Positions 52,327 through 61,761 are shown, counted from the first letter of the stretch. The stretch: 64,000 nucleotides of DNA from Enterococcus silesiacus (GCA_001465115.1 CP013614.1:1-64000); one strand, 5' to 3'. Made by a program: numbers and translations. Notes: a model not told the origin generated them from the letters alone.

Positions 52327-52656
52327 ATGAAAAAAGAATATTTTTTCAAGAATATTAAAAATGAAGTTGAACAACGAATAAATAAAGAAAATGAATTTGC
52401 AATTAGCTATGTTAGGTTGTTTTTATATGGACATAGACTAATTCTCTCCAATTTAGTAGGAAAAATAGCCATAAATGATGAGGTAAAAATAAATAGTATA
52501 CAAGAAAAAGGCAATCTGTTATTTACAATAGAAAGTCTGTCTGTTTGTTATGATATCGTTATGGAGGAAAGAGGGGTCATAAAAAAGATATATACGGAAG
52601 ACTCTAGAGTTGTGATGTACAACACACCGATCATACTTTTAGAAGCAATTGAGTAG
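52327..52656 (+). CDS. Small hypothetical protein at the end of the cluster
   Basis: 109 residues after a good AAAGGAGTAAAA site. No domain recognised. The middle reads like a beta-rich fold (SNLVGKIAINDEVKINSIQE). It is 211 bp from the last permease and followed by a terminator, so it is probably the final gene of the operon. Could be an immunity or regulatory factor, but there is no direct evidence. Confidence 0.65.
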   Translation: MKKEYFFKNIKNEVEQRINKENEFAISYVRLFLYGHRLILSNLVGKIAINDEVKINSIQEKGNLLFTIESLSVCYDIVMEERGVIKKIYTEDSRVVMYNTPIILLEAIE

Positions 52657-52719
52657 TTTTTACATGTTTTGACTAGATTTAAAGTTTTAATAAGAAATTT
52701 AATTATAAATTAGAAGATT

Positions 52720-52754
52720 AGTCTAGGGATAAAAACCTAGACTTTTTCTTTTTT
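52720..52754 (+). terminator. Cluster terminator
   Basis: AGTCTAGG (52720-52727) pairs with CCTAGACT (52736-52743) and is followed by TTTTCTTTTTT. It marks the right end of the biosynthetic operon; the next 170 bp up to tRNA-Arg contain nothing else I can support. Confidence 0.85.
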
Positions 52755-52927
52755 AAAAAATGATCAAGAATGCATAAGAGCAAGAACTAATTGACTGATA
52801 AATAATCAGCAGCTGGAAATTGAAAAACATAAGGGCATTTTTTATGATACAATAGGGGAGGAAAAAAGTTTTAATTTGAATAAAAAAAATACCCTCTTTA
52901 GTGTTAAGGGGGTACTAATTATAAAAC

Positions 52928-52998
52928 GCGCCCTGAGGGAATCGAACCCCCGTCTCAAGAACCGGAATCTTACGTGATATCCACTACACTAAGGGCGC
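52928..52998 (-). tRNA. tRNA-Arg (anticodon CCG)
   Basis: On the minus strand the acceptor GCGCCCT pairs with AGGGCGC, the T loop is GGTTCGATTCC, and the anticodon stem TAAGA/TCTTG encloses loop TTCCGGT, giving CCG, which reads CGG codons. CCA is not encoded. It lies right at the edge of the cluster, but no duplicated 3' end was found at the left side. Confidence 0.93.
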
Positions 52999-53057
52999 AA
53001 GCACGTTTACTAGTTTAGCTGATATTTCGATAAATTACAAGGGGGAGGACCAAAATA

Positions 53058-54383
53058 ATGAAATTTGAACAACATTTATCACAACAACAAAAACAAGTCC
53101 AAAAACTTGCAATGACCCAGCAATTACAGCAGTCGATTCAGATTTTACAGTACAATTCAGAAGAACTTTTCGCATACATAGAAGCTAAATCGCTAGAAAA
53201 TCCATTGATCGATATTCACACAGAAACAAACTATGGTGATTTTCCAAGTTCCGGTAGTCGAACATATACGAATGAAGAAAATAATTATTTGAATCAAATT
53301 CCTGATGAGCATACTTCGCTTTTTGAATATTTGATCGATCAAATTCATTTGAATTATCGGGATACTTATCTGCGTACTCTAGTATTATTTTTGGTTGAAT
53401 ATATTGATTTAAACGGCTACTTGATGATCGACTTAGAGGAGGCAACGCTAAAAACTGGAGCAACAGCAATCGAAATGCTCGATGCTTTGACGTTGATTCA
53501 GCAATTAGATCCAGCAGGAGTTGGGGCAAGAGACTTGCATGAGTGTTTATTGCTGCAAATTGAGCGAGATGAAACAGCACCAGAGTTAGCTTATATTGTC
53601 ATAGAAGAAGAATTCGATCATTTAGCTAATCGTAAATGGGGAATGATCGCTAAAAAGTTTGATGTCGCATTATCGGAGATCCAAACGATTTTTGATTACA
53701 TTCAAACGTTAACACCAGCGCCAGGTAGTATTTTTGAATCCACTTCTGGGTTATATATCCGCCCAGATTTAACACTACGCATCAAAGACAAGCAGCTAAC
53801 GGTTCGTTCCAATAAAACTGGCACCCCGACTATTCAGTTCCAACAAGCTTATTTTGAACGGATGGAAGCAACGGATGACAAAGAAGTGCAGGACTACATC
53901 AAGGAAAAGAAAAATGAGTTCGAATGGCTGGAAAAAACGATTATTCAACGTGGCGATACGATTTTAAGAGTCGGTACAGAAATTGTCCAACGTCAGCAAG
54001 AATTTTTTTTCAAAGAAGATCGTCCGTTAAAACCAATGACGTTAAAAGAAATTGCGGAAACGCTGAATATTCATGAATCTACAGTTAGTCGAACAGTGAA
54101 TGGTAAATATTTAGAAACGGAATTTGGTGTTTTTGAGCTACGTTCATTTTTCTCTCATGGTTTATCGAATGATAATACAGGAGAAGAAACTTCAACTAGC
54201 AGTATCAAAAAACAATTACAAGCATTAGTAGATAACGAAAATAAAGCCAAACCACTCTCCGATCAGAAACTAGTAGATTTGTTAAAAGAACAAGAAATTG
54301 AAATTTCCCGTCGTACCGTTACAAAATATCGGGAGGCATTGGGAATACCAGCTTCGTCTAAACGAAAACGATATGATGATTGA
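53058..54383 (+). CDS. rpoN: RNA polymerase sigma-54 factor
   Basis: 441 residues. Region I is Gln/Leu-rich (QLQQSIQILQYNSEEL), the core-binding middle part follows, and the C-terminal RpoN box is present as SRRTVTKYRE (usual ARRTVAKYRE). In Enterococcus sigma-54 drives mannose-type PTS operons with LevR-like activators. GGGGGAGG lies before the start. Ancestral flank of the insertion. Confidence 0.96.
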   Translation: MKFEQHLSQQQKQVQKLAMTQQLQQSIQILQYNSEELFAYIEAKSLENPLIDIHTETNYGDFPSSGSRTYTNEENNYLNQIPDEHTSLFEYLIDQIHLNYRDTYLRTLVLFLVEYIDLNGYLMIDLEEATLKTGATAIEMLDALTLIQQLDPAGVGARDLHECLLLQIERDETAPELAYIVIEEEFDHLANRKWGMIAKKFDVALSEIQTIFDYIQTLTPAPGSIFESTSGLYIRPDLTLRIKDKQLTVRSNKTGTPTIQFQQAYFERMEATDDKEVQDYIKEKKNEFEWLEKTIIQRGDTILRVGTEIVQRQQEFFFKEDRPLKPMTLKEIAETLNIHESTVSRTVNGKYLETEFGVFELRSFFSHGLSNDNTGEETSTSSIKKQLQALVDNENKAKPLSDQKLVDLLKEQEIEISRRTVTKYREALGIPASSKRKRYDD

Positions 54384-54387
54384 AAAA

Positions 54388-54432
54388 AAGCGTCTAACTC
54401 TTGAGGGTTGCTCAAAGGGTTAGACGTTTTTG
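54388..54432. terminator. Bidirectional terminator after rpoN
   Basis: AGCGTCTAAC..TTGAG pairs with CTCAA..GTTAGACG, followed by TTTTT. The convergent acetyltransferase gene ends at 54444 and can share it. Confidence 0.8.
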
Positions 54433-54443
54433 GGAATAATAGA

Positions 54444-54938
54444 TCAAGGTTGCCAAATCAAATGCTCAGAAAGTAAGCCAGCTTCGATACCTTGCCAGAC
54501 AGAGACAAAGTGATTCTTTTCTAATAGATGTTTTGATGCACCATTTTTAGGATCGATTATGGCGTAAGTGGTGGCTTGAGAGAGTCGTTCTGATTGTTTT
54601 ATCAGGTTTAATAAACGAGCTATTATTTGTGTAGCATAACCTTGTCCCCATTGTTCGGGTAAGAGCATGTAACCGATCTCGATTTTATTTTCTTCATCCC
54701 AAGATAATTTACCAAAGCCAATATAGGTATCTTGATCAAAGATTTTATAGTAGCCAGTTTGATCAGTGTGAGTCGTATTGTAAGCTAAAATCTTTTCAAA
54801 ATTTTCAGCAGCTTCAACTTCAGACTCTGCTTTTTCAGTGATATAACGCATCACGCGAATATCTTTAGTGAGAATAGAATAAAGATGTTGGTCATTTTTT
54901 TGATAGAATTCGAAGCTTAAATTTGCATAATTAGACAA
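54444..54938 (-). CDS. GNAT-family N-acetyltransferase (RimJ/RimL-like)
   Basis: 164 residues of the RimJ-type subgroup: EIGYMLLPEQWGQGYATQII carries the acetyl-CoA binding loop (Q/RxxGxG/A) and DPKNGASKHLLEKNHF the later helix. Probably acetylates a ribosomal protein or small molecule. It starts near 54938 with GAGGTGAAAC upstream. No functional link with neighbours. Confidence 0.9.
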   Translation of the reverse strand: MSNYANLSFEFYQKNDQHLYSILTKDIRVMRYITEKAESEVEAAENFEKILAYNTTHTDQTGYYKIFDQDTYIGFGKLSWDEENKIEIGYMLLPEQWGQGYATQIIARLLNLIKQSERLSQATTYAIIDPKNGASKHLLEKNHFVSVWQGIEAGLLSEHLIWQP

Positions 54939-55001
54939 CCTGTTTCACCTCTTAAAAAGTATATTTTCTTTTATTATATCTGTTTTTTGCTAAAATAGAA
55001 C

Positions 55002-55172
55002 AAAAAGAGGCTGGGCTATAACTCTATGAGTTACATCCCAGCCTCAAGGAATCCGAATAAACGGTGGGAGCAGAAGCAACTCCTTCGGAAATAAGCTGAA
55101 ATTCACAAAAATTTGAAAAACAATTTTCGTGAATTCCTTCTTATTTCTCGGAGTTAAACACTTCTGTCCCAT
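55002..55172 (-). repeat. Dispersed intergenic repeat, copy B (longest)
   Basis: Runs from a GAGGCTGGG/CCCAGCCTC hairpin (55007-55045) through 'ggattccttgag' (reverse strand) to 'gggacagaagtgttt'. A second inner inverted repeat lies around 55100-55140 (gaattcac-aaaat / attttcgtgaattc). Read on the minus strand the hairpin ends in TTTTTGTTCT, so it serves as terminator of tRNA-Thr. Copies at 121-214 and 12176-12224 derive from the same element. Confidence 0.75.
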
Positions 55173-55184
55173 CCTCTTTCGATA

Positions 55185-55257
55185 AGCCACCTGACGGATT
55201 CGAACCGTCGACCCCCACCTTACCATGGTGGTGCTCTACCAGCTGAGCTAAGGCGGC
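55185..55257 (-). tRNA. tRNA-Thr (anticodon GGT)
   Basis: Minus strand: acceptor GCCGCCT with AGGTGGC (one G-U), D arm TAGCTCAGCTGGTAGAGC, anticodon stem CCACC/GGTGG with loop ATGGTAA giving GGT, and T loop GGTTCGAATCC. CCA is not encoded. Confidence 0.95.
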
Positions 55258-55448
55258 ACTATTAATAATACAAATAACAGATTACCGTAGAAACTCAGCT
55301 TTGTCAATCAATTTCTGTTCACTATGCAAGATCAAAAAAAGTTTAAAAGTGTTATATAATGAATGATCAATTTGATTGGGTATTCAACTATGTTATTGAC
55401 ACAAGCTAGTGTATATTGTTAAACTGAATCAAAGGGGAGAAAATAAAT

Positions 55449-55709
55449 ATGTTTATTGTTTGGGGTAGTACAGGATTTGAAAAAGATTTAGGTGATACAG
55501 TAATTCAATGTGACTGCAGTCACTGTAACAACGAAGTGATCATGCAAGGAAAACAAATCGGACGGAAATTCACGTTATTTTGGATTCCACTTTTTACAAC
55601 ATCATCCAGTCATTACTTGCTGTGTCCTATTTGTGGATATGGAAAAGAATTATCTAAGGATGTTTTAGCGCAATACTTAGTTAGTACCGTAGAAACAATC
55701 GCTGAATAA
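55449..55709 (+). CDS. Small zinc-ribbon protein
   Basis: 86 residues with two Cys pairs that can hold one zinc: CDCSHC (Cys21/23/26) and LLCPICGYG. The middle hydrophobic stretch FTLFWIPLFTTSSSHYLLC is typical of the zinc-ribbon-15 type proteins of Firmicutes. AAGGGGAG lies before the start. Function unknown. It ends just before the T-box promoter. Confidence 0.8.
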   Translation: MFIVWGSTGFEKDLGDTVIQCDCSHCNNEVIMQGKQIGRKFTLFWIPLFTTSSSHYLLCPICGYGKELSKDVLAQYLVSTVETIAE

Positions 55710-55726
55710 AAAAATGAAAAAAAGAT

Positions 55727-55755
55727 TTGACAGAGGATTTATTTTCCAGTAGAAT
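55727..55755 (+). promoter_or_regulatory. Promoter of the T-box/met operon
   Basis: TTGACA (55727-55732), 17-bp spacer, TAGAAT (55750-55755). Transcription would begin near 55762 at the base of the first T-box. Confidence 0.8.
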
Positions 55756-55761
55756 ACAACG

Positions 55762-56042
55762 TAACAACAAATGAATAATAGTCCGTTGAAGAGAAGAGTA
55801 AATTTGGACGTGCTTTACAAGAGAGTCTCGGTGGGTGAAAAGAGATAAGCGCATAAGAGTTGAAGATGGTCTCATGAGGACAAGCTGTTGATAGGTAAGC
55901 AGCTTCGGGAAAGCATCCGTTATCAAAGCGACAAGTTATAAGACTTGGTCTAAGAAAAGTAATCATGAATTACTTTAAAACAAAGGTGGTACCGCGATTA
56001 TTCGCCCTTTACTAGCATAGGCTGGTAGAGGGCTATTTTTAT
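55762..56042 (+). promoter_or_regulatory. T-box leader 1
   Basis: Contains the T-box core AGGTGGTACCGCG (55984-55996) followed by a terminator stem GCCCTTTACTAGC/GCTGGTAGAGGGC and ATTTTT. Upstream sequences can form the long stem I; an ATG in the likely specifier region (GAAGATGGTCTC) fits methionine. Uncharged tRNA is expected to stabilise the antiterminator. Confidence 0.9.
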
Positions 56043-56089
56043 GTTCAGGACTGACGAAGGAAGTGTTGATCCTTCAAAAAACTAAATAA

Positions 56090-56376
56090 ACAAAGCAATG
56101 AGATGGAAAGTACAGATGAAACGATATCTAACAGAGAGCTTGGGTAGCTGAAAACAAGCGATAAACGAAATCTGGAAAATGGCCATTGAGCAGCGCTTCG
56201 AGTGAATCATTCATAAGACAGCGACGGATGTACCCGTTATAGTACTAGAGTATAAGCGATCAACGATCGCCGTACTTGATGAGGATATCTATGTGAATAG
56301 GTATCAAATAGAGGTGGTAGCACGCAAAAGCGTCCTCAAATGTATAGGTTTATACATTTGAGGATGCTTTTTTCTT
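56090..56376 (+). promoter_or_regulatory. T-box leader 2, in tandem
   Basis: Second T-box core AGGTGGTAGCACGC (56312-56325) with its own terminator (GCGTCCTCAAATGTATA/TATACATTTGAGGATGC, then T-run) just before the transporter operon. A candidate ATG specifier lies in GAAAATGGCC. No separate promoter is seen, so the transcript must pass both attenuators. The left boundary is approximate. Confidence 0.9.
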
Positions 56377-56407
56377 TTTATAAATAATAAAAATGGAGGG
56401 ACGATTC

Positions 56408-57238
56408 ATGAAGAAAAAGTTGTTAAATATTGTGTTGATTTTAACGGGGATTATTGTTATTGCTGCCTGTGGTAAAAATGATAAAGCTACATCAGAGACA
56501 ACAAAAGAAGCGGCAATCATTCGAGTTGGGACATCACCAGGGCCATATAGTGAATTGTTTTTAGACGCAGTCAAACCTATTTTGGAAAAAGAAGGCTATC
56601 AAATCAAAGAAACGGAATTTACAGAATTAATTCAAGCAGATGTCGCGTTGGCGGAAGGGGCTATTGATTTGAATGTCGACCAACATACCGCTTATCTGAA
56701 TAATTTCAACGAGAATAAAGGGACTCATTTAGTTGGGATCACACCGATTCCCACTGTTCCAGCTGGGCTGTTTCCAGGAAAAAGAAGGACACTGACTGAA
56801 GTCAAAGAAGGCGATAAGATTGGTCTTCCCGATGATGCCTCAAATACGGCAAGAGCCTTTAATCTTTTACAAAAAGCGGGTTGGATCAAGTTGAAAGCAG
56901 GAATTGATCCAGTCAAAGCAACAAAGGCAGATATTGTGGATAATCCTAAAAATTTAGATCTAGTCCAAATGTCATCGGCCCAAATTCCTAGAAGTTTAGC
57001 TGACTTAGAATATGCAGTGATTCCGGGAAGTATTGTTTACAGCGCGAAGCTTGATCCAAAAGACAGTTTACTTGCAGAAGATGTGTTAAAAGACTATGAA
57101 CTAGTCGCAACGGTTGATGAAAAGAATGCAGAGAGCGATTGGGCACAAGCTGTGGTGAAAGCCTATCATTCAGACGCGTTCAAAAACTATTTAAAAGAAC
57201 ACAACCAAGGAAATTACTGGTTTATACCAAAAGAATGA
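56408..57238 (+). CDS. metQ: Methionine ABC transporter substrate-binding lipoprotein 1 (MetQ/NlpA family)
   Basis: Started at 56408 after GGAGGGACGATTC. 276 residues with a lipobox VIAACG (lipidated Cys21) and the NlpA fold ([31 protein letters not shown] segment [15 protein letters not shown]). Tethered outside the membrane, it delivers methionine to MetNI. First gene of a T-box-controlled operon. Confidence 0.93.
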   Translation: MKKKLLNIVLILTGIIVIAACGKNDKATSETTKEAAIIRVGTSPGPYSELFLDAVKPILEKEGYQIKETEFTELIQADVALAEGAIDLNVDQHTAYLNNFNENKGTHLVGITPIPTVPAGLFPGKRRTLTEVKEGDKIGLPDDASNTARAFNLLQKAGWIKLKAGIDPVKATKADIVDNPKNLDLVQMSSAQIPRSLADLEYAVIPGSIVYSAKLDPKDSLLAEDVLKDYELVATVDEKNAESDWAQAVVKAYHSDAFKNYLKEHNQGNYWFIPKE

Positions 57239-57252
57239 CAGGAGGAACAAAA

Positions 57253-58323
57253 ATGATCGAATTAAAAAATATAGACGTCACCTTTTATCAGAAGAAACAG
57301 CAAATCGATGCAGTTAAAAATGTTTCCTTAAGAATTGAAAAAGAAGATGTATTTGGCATTGTGGGTTATTCAGGAGCTGGAAAAAGTACGTTAGTCCGAG
57401 TGGTCAATTTACTGCAACGACCAACAGCTGGCGAGGTTATTATCCACAACAAAAATATTCTTAATTTTTCACCGAAAGAATTAAGAGCACAGCGTAAAAA
57501 AATCGGCATGATTTTCCAGCATTTTAATTTGATGAAAGAGCGAACGATTTTTGCCAATGTTGATTTTTCCTTAAAATATTCTGGACTTTCAAAAGAGCAA
57601 CGGAAAGAAAAAATCGAACGACTGCTCGAGCTAGTAGGACTTTCAGAGAAAAAAGAGGCTTATCCTAGCCAATTATCGGGCGGACAGAAACAAAGGGTAG
57701 CCATCGCTAGAGCCTTAGCCAATGATCCAGAAATATTATTATGCGATGAAGCTACCAGCGCATTAGATCCTAAAACAACGATCCAGATTTTAGATTTATT
57801 AAAGAAATTAAATAAAGAATTAGGTTTAACGATCGTTTTGATCACTCATGAAATGCAAGTGGTGAAAGAAATTTGTAACAAAGTCGCTGTGATGGAAGAT
57901 GGACAGGTGATTGAAGAAAATGATATTGTGTCGATTTTCAGTCAGCCAAAAAAAGCCTTGACGAAGGACTTTATCAGAACAGCAACGCATATCGATCAAG
58001 CGTTGGAAACAATTATTCAGCATCCAAGTTTGACGAATTTGAGTGGAAATGAAGTGTTGGTAGAATTCTCTTATGTAGGTGAGCAAACGAGTGAACCACT
58101 GATTGCTCAGCTTTACAGTAAATATCATGTGGTAACGAATATTTTATATGGAAATGTAGAAATTTTGCAGCAAGTTCCAATCGGCAATTTGATCGTGATT
58201 CTTTCGGGAGAAGAAAACCAACGAGAAAAGGCTTTAGAGTTTCTACAAACACAAGGCGTGAAAATCAAGATTTTAAAAAAAAGTGAACCAAAAGAAAGTG
58301 TTATCCCCTTACATGTTATCTAA
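57253..58323 (+). CDS. metN: Methionine import ATP-binding protein
   Basis: Started at 57253 after GGAGGAACAAAA. 356 residues: Walker [10 protein letters not shown], signature [15 protein letters not shown], Walker [13 protein letters not shown], switch His in ITHEM, and a C-terminal NIL ligand-sensing domain (about 265-345). In MetNI the NIL domain gives feedback inhibition by internal methionine. Followed by the permease after 24 bp. Confidence 0.96.
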   Translation: MIELKNIDVTFYQKKQQIDAVKNVSLRIEKEDVFGIVGYSGAGKSTLVRVVNLLQRPTAGEVIIHNKNILNFSPKELRAQRKKIGMIFQHFNLMKERTIFANVDFSLKYSGLSKEQRKEKIERLLELVGLSEKKEAYPSQLSGGQKQRVAIARALANDPEILLCDEATSALDPKTTIQILDLLKKLNKELGLTIVLITHEMQVVKEICNKVAVMEDGQVIEENDIVSIFSQPKKALTKDFIRTATHIDQALETIIQHPSLTNLSGNEVLVEFSYVGEQTSEPLIAQLYSKYHVVTNILYGNVEILQQVPIGNLIVILSGEENQREKALEFLQTQGVKIKILKKSEPKESVIPLHVI

Positions 58324-58347
58324 ACTAAATAAGAAAGAGTGATATAG

Positions 58348-59028
58348 ATGCAGCCATTATTACAACAATATTTTCCAAATGTCTTACAACTAAAACAAGA
58401 GTTTATCGATAGTACGATTGAAACGTTGTATATGGTCTTTTGGACAGCGATCATCGCCGGGATTTTGGGAACATTACTAGGTGTGGTGTTAGTTGCGACA
58501 GGACCAGAAGGGATTCTAAAGAATAGTGTTCTCTATAATATTTTAGAAAAAATTATCAACGTTTGTAGATCCATTCCTTTTATCATCATGCTGGCATTGA
58601 TTCAGCCGATCACTCGTTTTTTAACAGGAACAACGATTGGGACAACGGCTGCTTTAGTGCCACTGGTGATAGGGGTGATTCCATTTTTTGCCCGTCAGAT
58701 CGAAAATGCCTTATTAGAAGTCGATCCAGGTGTGATTGAAGCGGCGGAATCAATGGGAACTAGTCCTTTGGGAATTATTTTTAGAGTCTATTTAATTGAA
58801 GGCTTACCAAGTATCATTCGAGTTTCATCCGTTACGATCATCAATTTGATTGGTTTGACAGCAATGGCTGGTGCTATCGGCGCTGGCGGTTTAGGAAACT
58901 TAGCGATCACTAGAGGCTATAATCGGTTCCAAACGGATGTGACAGTTGTCGCAACGTTGATCATCTTAGTTTTAGTTTTTGCTAGTCAGTTTATAAGTAA
59001 CACCTTGATCAAGAGAACATCACATTAA
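58348..59028 (+). CDS. metI: Methionine ABC transporter permease
   Basis: 226 residues, five helices, with the EAA loop EAAESMGTSPLGIIFRVYLIEGLP that couples to MetN. Completes the MetNIQ importer. Confidence 0.95.
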   Translation: MQPLLQQYFPNVLQLKQEFIDSTIETLYMVFWTAIIAGILGTLLGVVLVATGPEGILKNSVLYNILEKIINVCRSIPFIIMLALIQPITRFLTGTTIGTTAALVPLVIGVIPFFARQIENALLEVDPGVIEAAESMGTSPLGIIFRVYLIEGLPSIIRVSSVTIINLIGLTAMAGAIGAGGLGNLAITRGYNRFQTDVTVVATLIILVLVFASQFISNTLIKRTSH

Positions 59029-59054
59029 AAAATACGCGAAAAGAGGAAATTTAA

Positions 59055-59888
59055 ATGAAAAAAACAATTAAAATTATCGGATTAGCTTTAACAATAGGGG
59101 TTGTATTAGCAGGATGTTCTGCTGGAAGTGCTAAAAGTGAAAAGAATGAGGTCGTAAAATTAGGTGTTGTTGGCGCCAATAACGAAGTTTTAGAATCAGT
59201 GAAAGAACGGTTGAAAGTTGATGGAATCGATTTACAGCTTGTTGAATTTTCTGATTATACGCAACCAAATGCTGCCTTAGCAGAAAAAGAAATTGATTTG
59301 AATTCATTCCAGCATCAGATTTTCTTAGATAACTATAATGACGAGCATAAAACAGATCTTGTATCGATCGGTAATACGGTCAGTGCCCCATTAGGCATTT
59401 ATTCTTCTAAAATCAAAGATGTTAAAGAGTTAAAAAATGGTGCTGAAATCGCGATTCCAAATGATGCAACAAATGGCGGACGCGCGTTATTGTTGTTACA
59501 AAGTGCTAGATTGATCAAAGTAGATCCTGCGAAGAAGCAAACACCAACTGTAAGTGATGTTACAGAAAATAAATTAGCTTTAAAAATAACAGAATTAGAT
59601 GCATCACAAACGGCTAGAGCATTGCAAGATATCGATGCTTCTGTAATCAATAGTGGGATGGCTGTCGATGCTGGTTTTGTCCCAGCAAAAGATGCGATTT
59701 TCTTAGAACCTGTGGACGAAACATCAAAACCTTATGTGAATATCATCGTTGCTCGTGGATCGGATAAAGACAATAAAACCTACAATAAAGTCGTCGATAC
59801 TTATCAACAAGAAGAAACGAAAAAAGTCATTGAAGAAACATCAAAAGGTTCTAGCGTTCCAGCGTGGGAAACATTTGGCAGAAAATAA
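59055..59888 (+). CDS. MetQ-family substrate-binding lipoprotein 2
   Basis: 277 residues with lipobox VLAGCS (Cys21) and NlpA fold (EIDLNSFQHQIFLDNYNDEH, PNDATNGGRALLLLQ). A second binding protein in the same operon suggests two ligands (for example L-methionine and a methionine derivative or dipeptide) served by one MetNI core. Confidence 0.93.
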   Translation: MKKTIKIIGLALTIGVVLAGCSAGSAKSEKNEVVKLGVVGANNEVLESVKERLKVDGIDLQLVEFSDYTQPNAALAEKEIDLNSFQHQIFLDNYNDEHKTDLVSIGNTVSAPLGIYSSKIKDVKELKNGAEIAIPNDATNGGRALLLLQSARLIKVDPAKKQTPTVSDVTENKLALKITELDASQTARALQDIDASVINSGMAVDAGFVPAKDAIFLEPVDETSKPYVNIIVARGSDKDNKTYNKVVDTYQQEETKKVIEETSKGSSVPAWETFGRK

Positions 59889-59903
59889 GAAGAGGATGAT
59901 TAT

Positions 59904-61100
59904 ATGACAACAGTAATAAAACAATCGATTCAAGAGGAAATTCAACAAAACAAAGATGAAGTGATTGCACTAAGACGGCATTTTCATCAATATCCAGAAG
60001 CCAGTTTAAAAGAATTTGAAACAATCAAACGAATCAAAGAAGAACTGAATAAGTTGGATATTTCCTTTGAAGAAGTCGGAGAAACAGGGGTACTTGGAAC
60101 AATCGAAGGAGAGAAACCTGGTAAAACTATCATTCTAAGAGCAGATATTGATGCGTTAGAATTAGAAGATGCAACAGGAAAAGAGTACCAATCTAAAAAT
60201 CCAGGGTTAAATCATGCTTGTGGTCATGATGGTCATGCGGCAGCTTTGCTAGGTGCTGCCAAAGTCTTAAAAAATCATGAGGGCGATTTTGCTGGAACGA
60301 TCAAATTAGCATTTCAACCTGCAGAAGAAATTGGCGCTGGCGCTTGTCAGTTTGTCGAGGGCGGTTTTGTTGAAAATATCGATCAGGTTTTTGGAATCCA
60401 TTTAGATTCAAGTGTTCCTGTAGGAAAATTAGTCGTGACTAAAGGTGCGACTAATGCCTCTTGCGATATTTTTAAAATTGAAGTTGAAGGGTTGAGTAGT
60501 CATGTAGCTCAGCCTAATGTTGGTCGGGATGCTGTGTTGGCCGCAGCAAGTATCGTTGTGGAATTACAGAAAATTGCAGCACGAGAAGTTAGCCCGTTAG
60601 ATCCTGTTGTTGTTGGAATCGGTGTACTTGATGCTGGAACTAGATATAATATTGTTGCAAATCATGCTATAATCGAAGGTACAGTGCGAGCATTCAGTCA
60701 TGAAACACGAGCGTTTGTTTTAAAACGCGTGGAAGCAATAGCCAATCAAATTGCTGAAGCTCATCGAACCAAGATTTCGTCTTTCCAAATCTATGATGCG
60801 GCAGGACCGTTGATCAATGATGATGAGTCCGCTGAATTGGCACAAAAAGTAGCAGCTGAAATTGTTGGAAGTGAAAATGTCGTCACTGACCAGACTAAGA
60901 GTTTAGGTGCAGATGATTTTGCTGACTTTTTACTTAAAGCACCAGGTGTTTATGGTCGAGTGGGAACTCGTAATTTAGATAATCCGGATACACAATATGG
61001 TCATCATCATGAAAAATTTGATATCGATGAAGCAGGATTGGCGTTAGCAACAGAATTTCATGTGCGTTATGCACTAACGTATTTGAATTCAATTACCTAA
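59904..61100 (+). CDS. M20-family amidohydrolase/aminoacylase
   Basis: 398 residues, the usual size. Metal ligands are visible in HACGHDGHAA, QPAEEIGAG and the late YGHHHEKFDID. The family removes N-acyl groups from amino acids or peptides. Being last in a methionine-uptake operon, it may hydrolyse N-acetyl- or N-formyl-methionine, which is inference. 15-bp gap from the lipoprotein gene. Confidence 0.9.
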   Translation: MTTVIKQSIQEEIQQNKDEVIALRRHFHQYPEASLKEFETIKRIKEELNKLDISFEEVGETGVLGTIEGEKPGKTIILRADIDALELEDATGKEYQSKNPGLNHACGHDGHAAALLGAAKVLKNHEGDFAGTIKLAFQPAEEIGAGACQFVEGGFVENIDQVFGIHLDSSVPVGKLVVTKGATNASCDIFKIEVEGLSSHVAQPNVGRDAVLAAASIVVELQKIAAREVSPLDPVVVGIGVLDAGTRYNIVANHAIIEGTVRAFSHETRAFVLKRVEAIANQIAEAHRTKISSFQIYDAAGPLINDDESAELAQKVAAEIVGSENVVTDQTKSLGADDFADFLLKAPGVYGRVGTRNLDNPDTQYGHHHEKFDIDEAGLALATEFHVRYALTYLNSIT

Positions 61101-61107
61101 ACATTTA

Positions 61108-61156
61108 TAAAAGTCTAAGGATTGAAGGGGAACAGACTTCAATTTTTAGACTTTTT
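61108..61156 (+). terminator. Terminator of the met operon
   Basis: AAAGTCTAA-GATTGAAG pairs with CTTCAAT-TTTAGACTTT, ending in a run of seven T's. Confidence 0.85.
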
Positions 61157-61225
61157 TTGGCCCTTGGTAAAAGGGGAAAGGTCAATTATAATTTAAGAAA
61201 AACCTAAAGATAAGGAGCTGGTAAA

Positions 61226-61690
61226 ATGGATTGTACGTTCAAAACTAAAGAAGGCAGGTTTAATTATCGTGTAGGTGCGATTATTATGAGTGATTTAGGC
61301 TTGTTAGTGGCATCAAATGCAAAAGAACCTTATTATTATTCAGTTGGTGGCCGAGTAAAAATGCATGAAACATTAGATGATGCTATTGAAAGAGAGGTCA
61401 TAGAAGAAACTGGTACTAAAATTGAAAGAAAAACGTTAGGTTTTATTCATGAAAATTTTTTTACATCTGATTTAACTGGAGAAACTTATCATGAACTCTC
61501 ATTTTATTATTACGTAGAACTTAAAAATAGCACAATTTCATGCCATTCTTATAACGAATTTGACGAGCAAGAACAGTTGCAGTGGGTACCTTTTGAAGAA
61601 CTTCCACAGGCGGATTTACGACCAGCATTTTTAAAAGAGTTGACCAAAGATAAAAATAAAACAATCCAACATATTGTGCAAAGAGGATAG
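61226..61690 (+). CDS. Nudix hydrolase
   Basis: 154 residues with a Nudix box of the form G-x5-E-x7-REVIEETG (from GGRVKMHE to EETG). Hydrolyses a nucleoside diphosphate-linked compound; the substrate is not predictable. TAAGGAGCTGG lies before the start. Monocistronic. Confidence 0.92.
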   Translation: MDCTFKTKEGRFNYRVGAIIMSDLGLLVASNAKEPYYYSVGGRVKMHETLDDAIEREVIEETGTKIERKTLGFIHENFFTSDLTGETYHELSFYYYVELKNSTISCHSYNEFDEQEQLQWVPFEELPQADLRPAFLKELTKDKNKTIQHIVQRG

Positions 61691-61707
61691 AGAACTTAGC
61701 AATATTC

Positions 61708-61735
61708 TTGCTTTTCAAAACAATTATGTTAAACT
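61708..61735 (+). promoter_or_regulatory. Promoter of the ABC-F leader
   Basis: TTGCTT (61708-61713), a 16-bp spacer ending in TGT, then TAAACT (61730-61735). It would start a transcript about 20 nt before the leader peptide gene. Confidence 0.5.
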
Positions 61736-61761
61736 ATTTTTGTAAAGAAAGGTGATTAAGA

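Noticed and set aside
52131..52358. A 75-codon open frame with a TTG start after the last ABC permease
   Set aside because: No ribosome binding site, no family, and its end overlaps the better supported gene at 52327. Probably non-coding spacer, though a decayed gene cannot be excluded.
52928..52998. tRNA-Arg as a proven attachment site for an integrative element
   Set aside because: No integrase and no direct repeat of the tRNA 3' end at the left boundary, so only proximity supports it.
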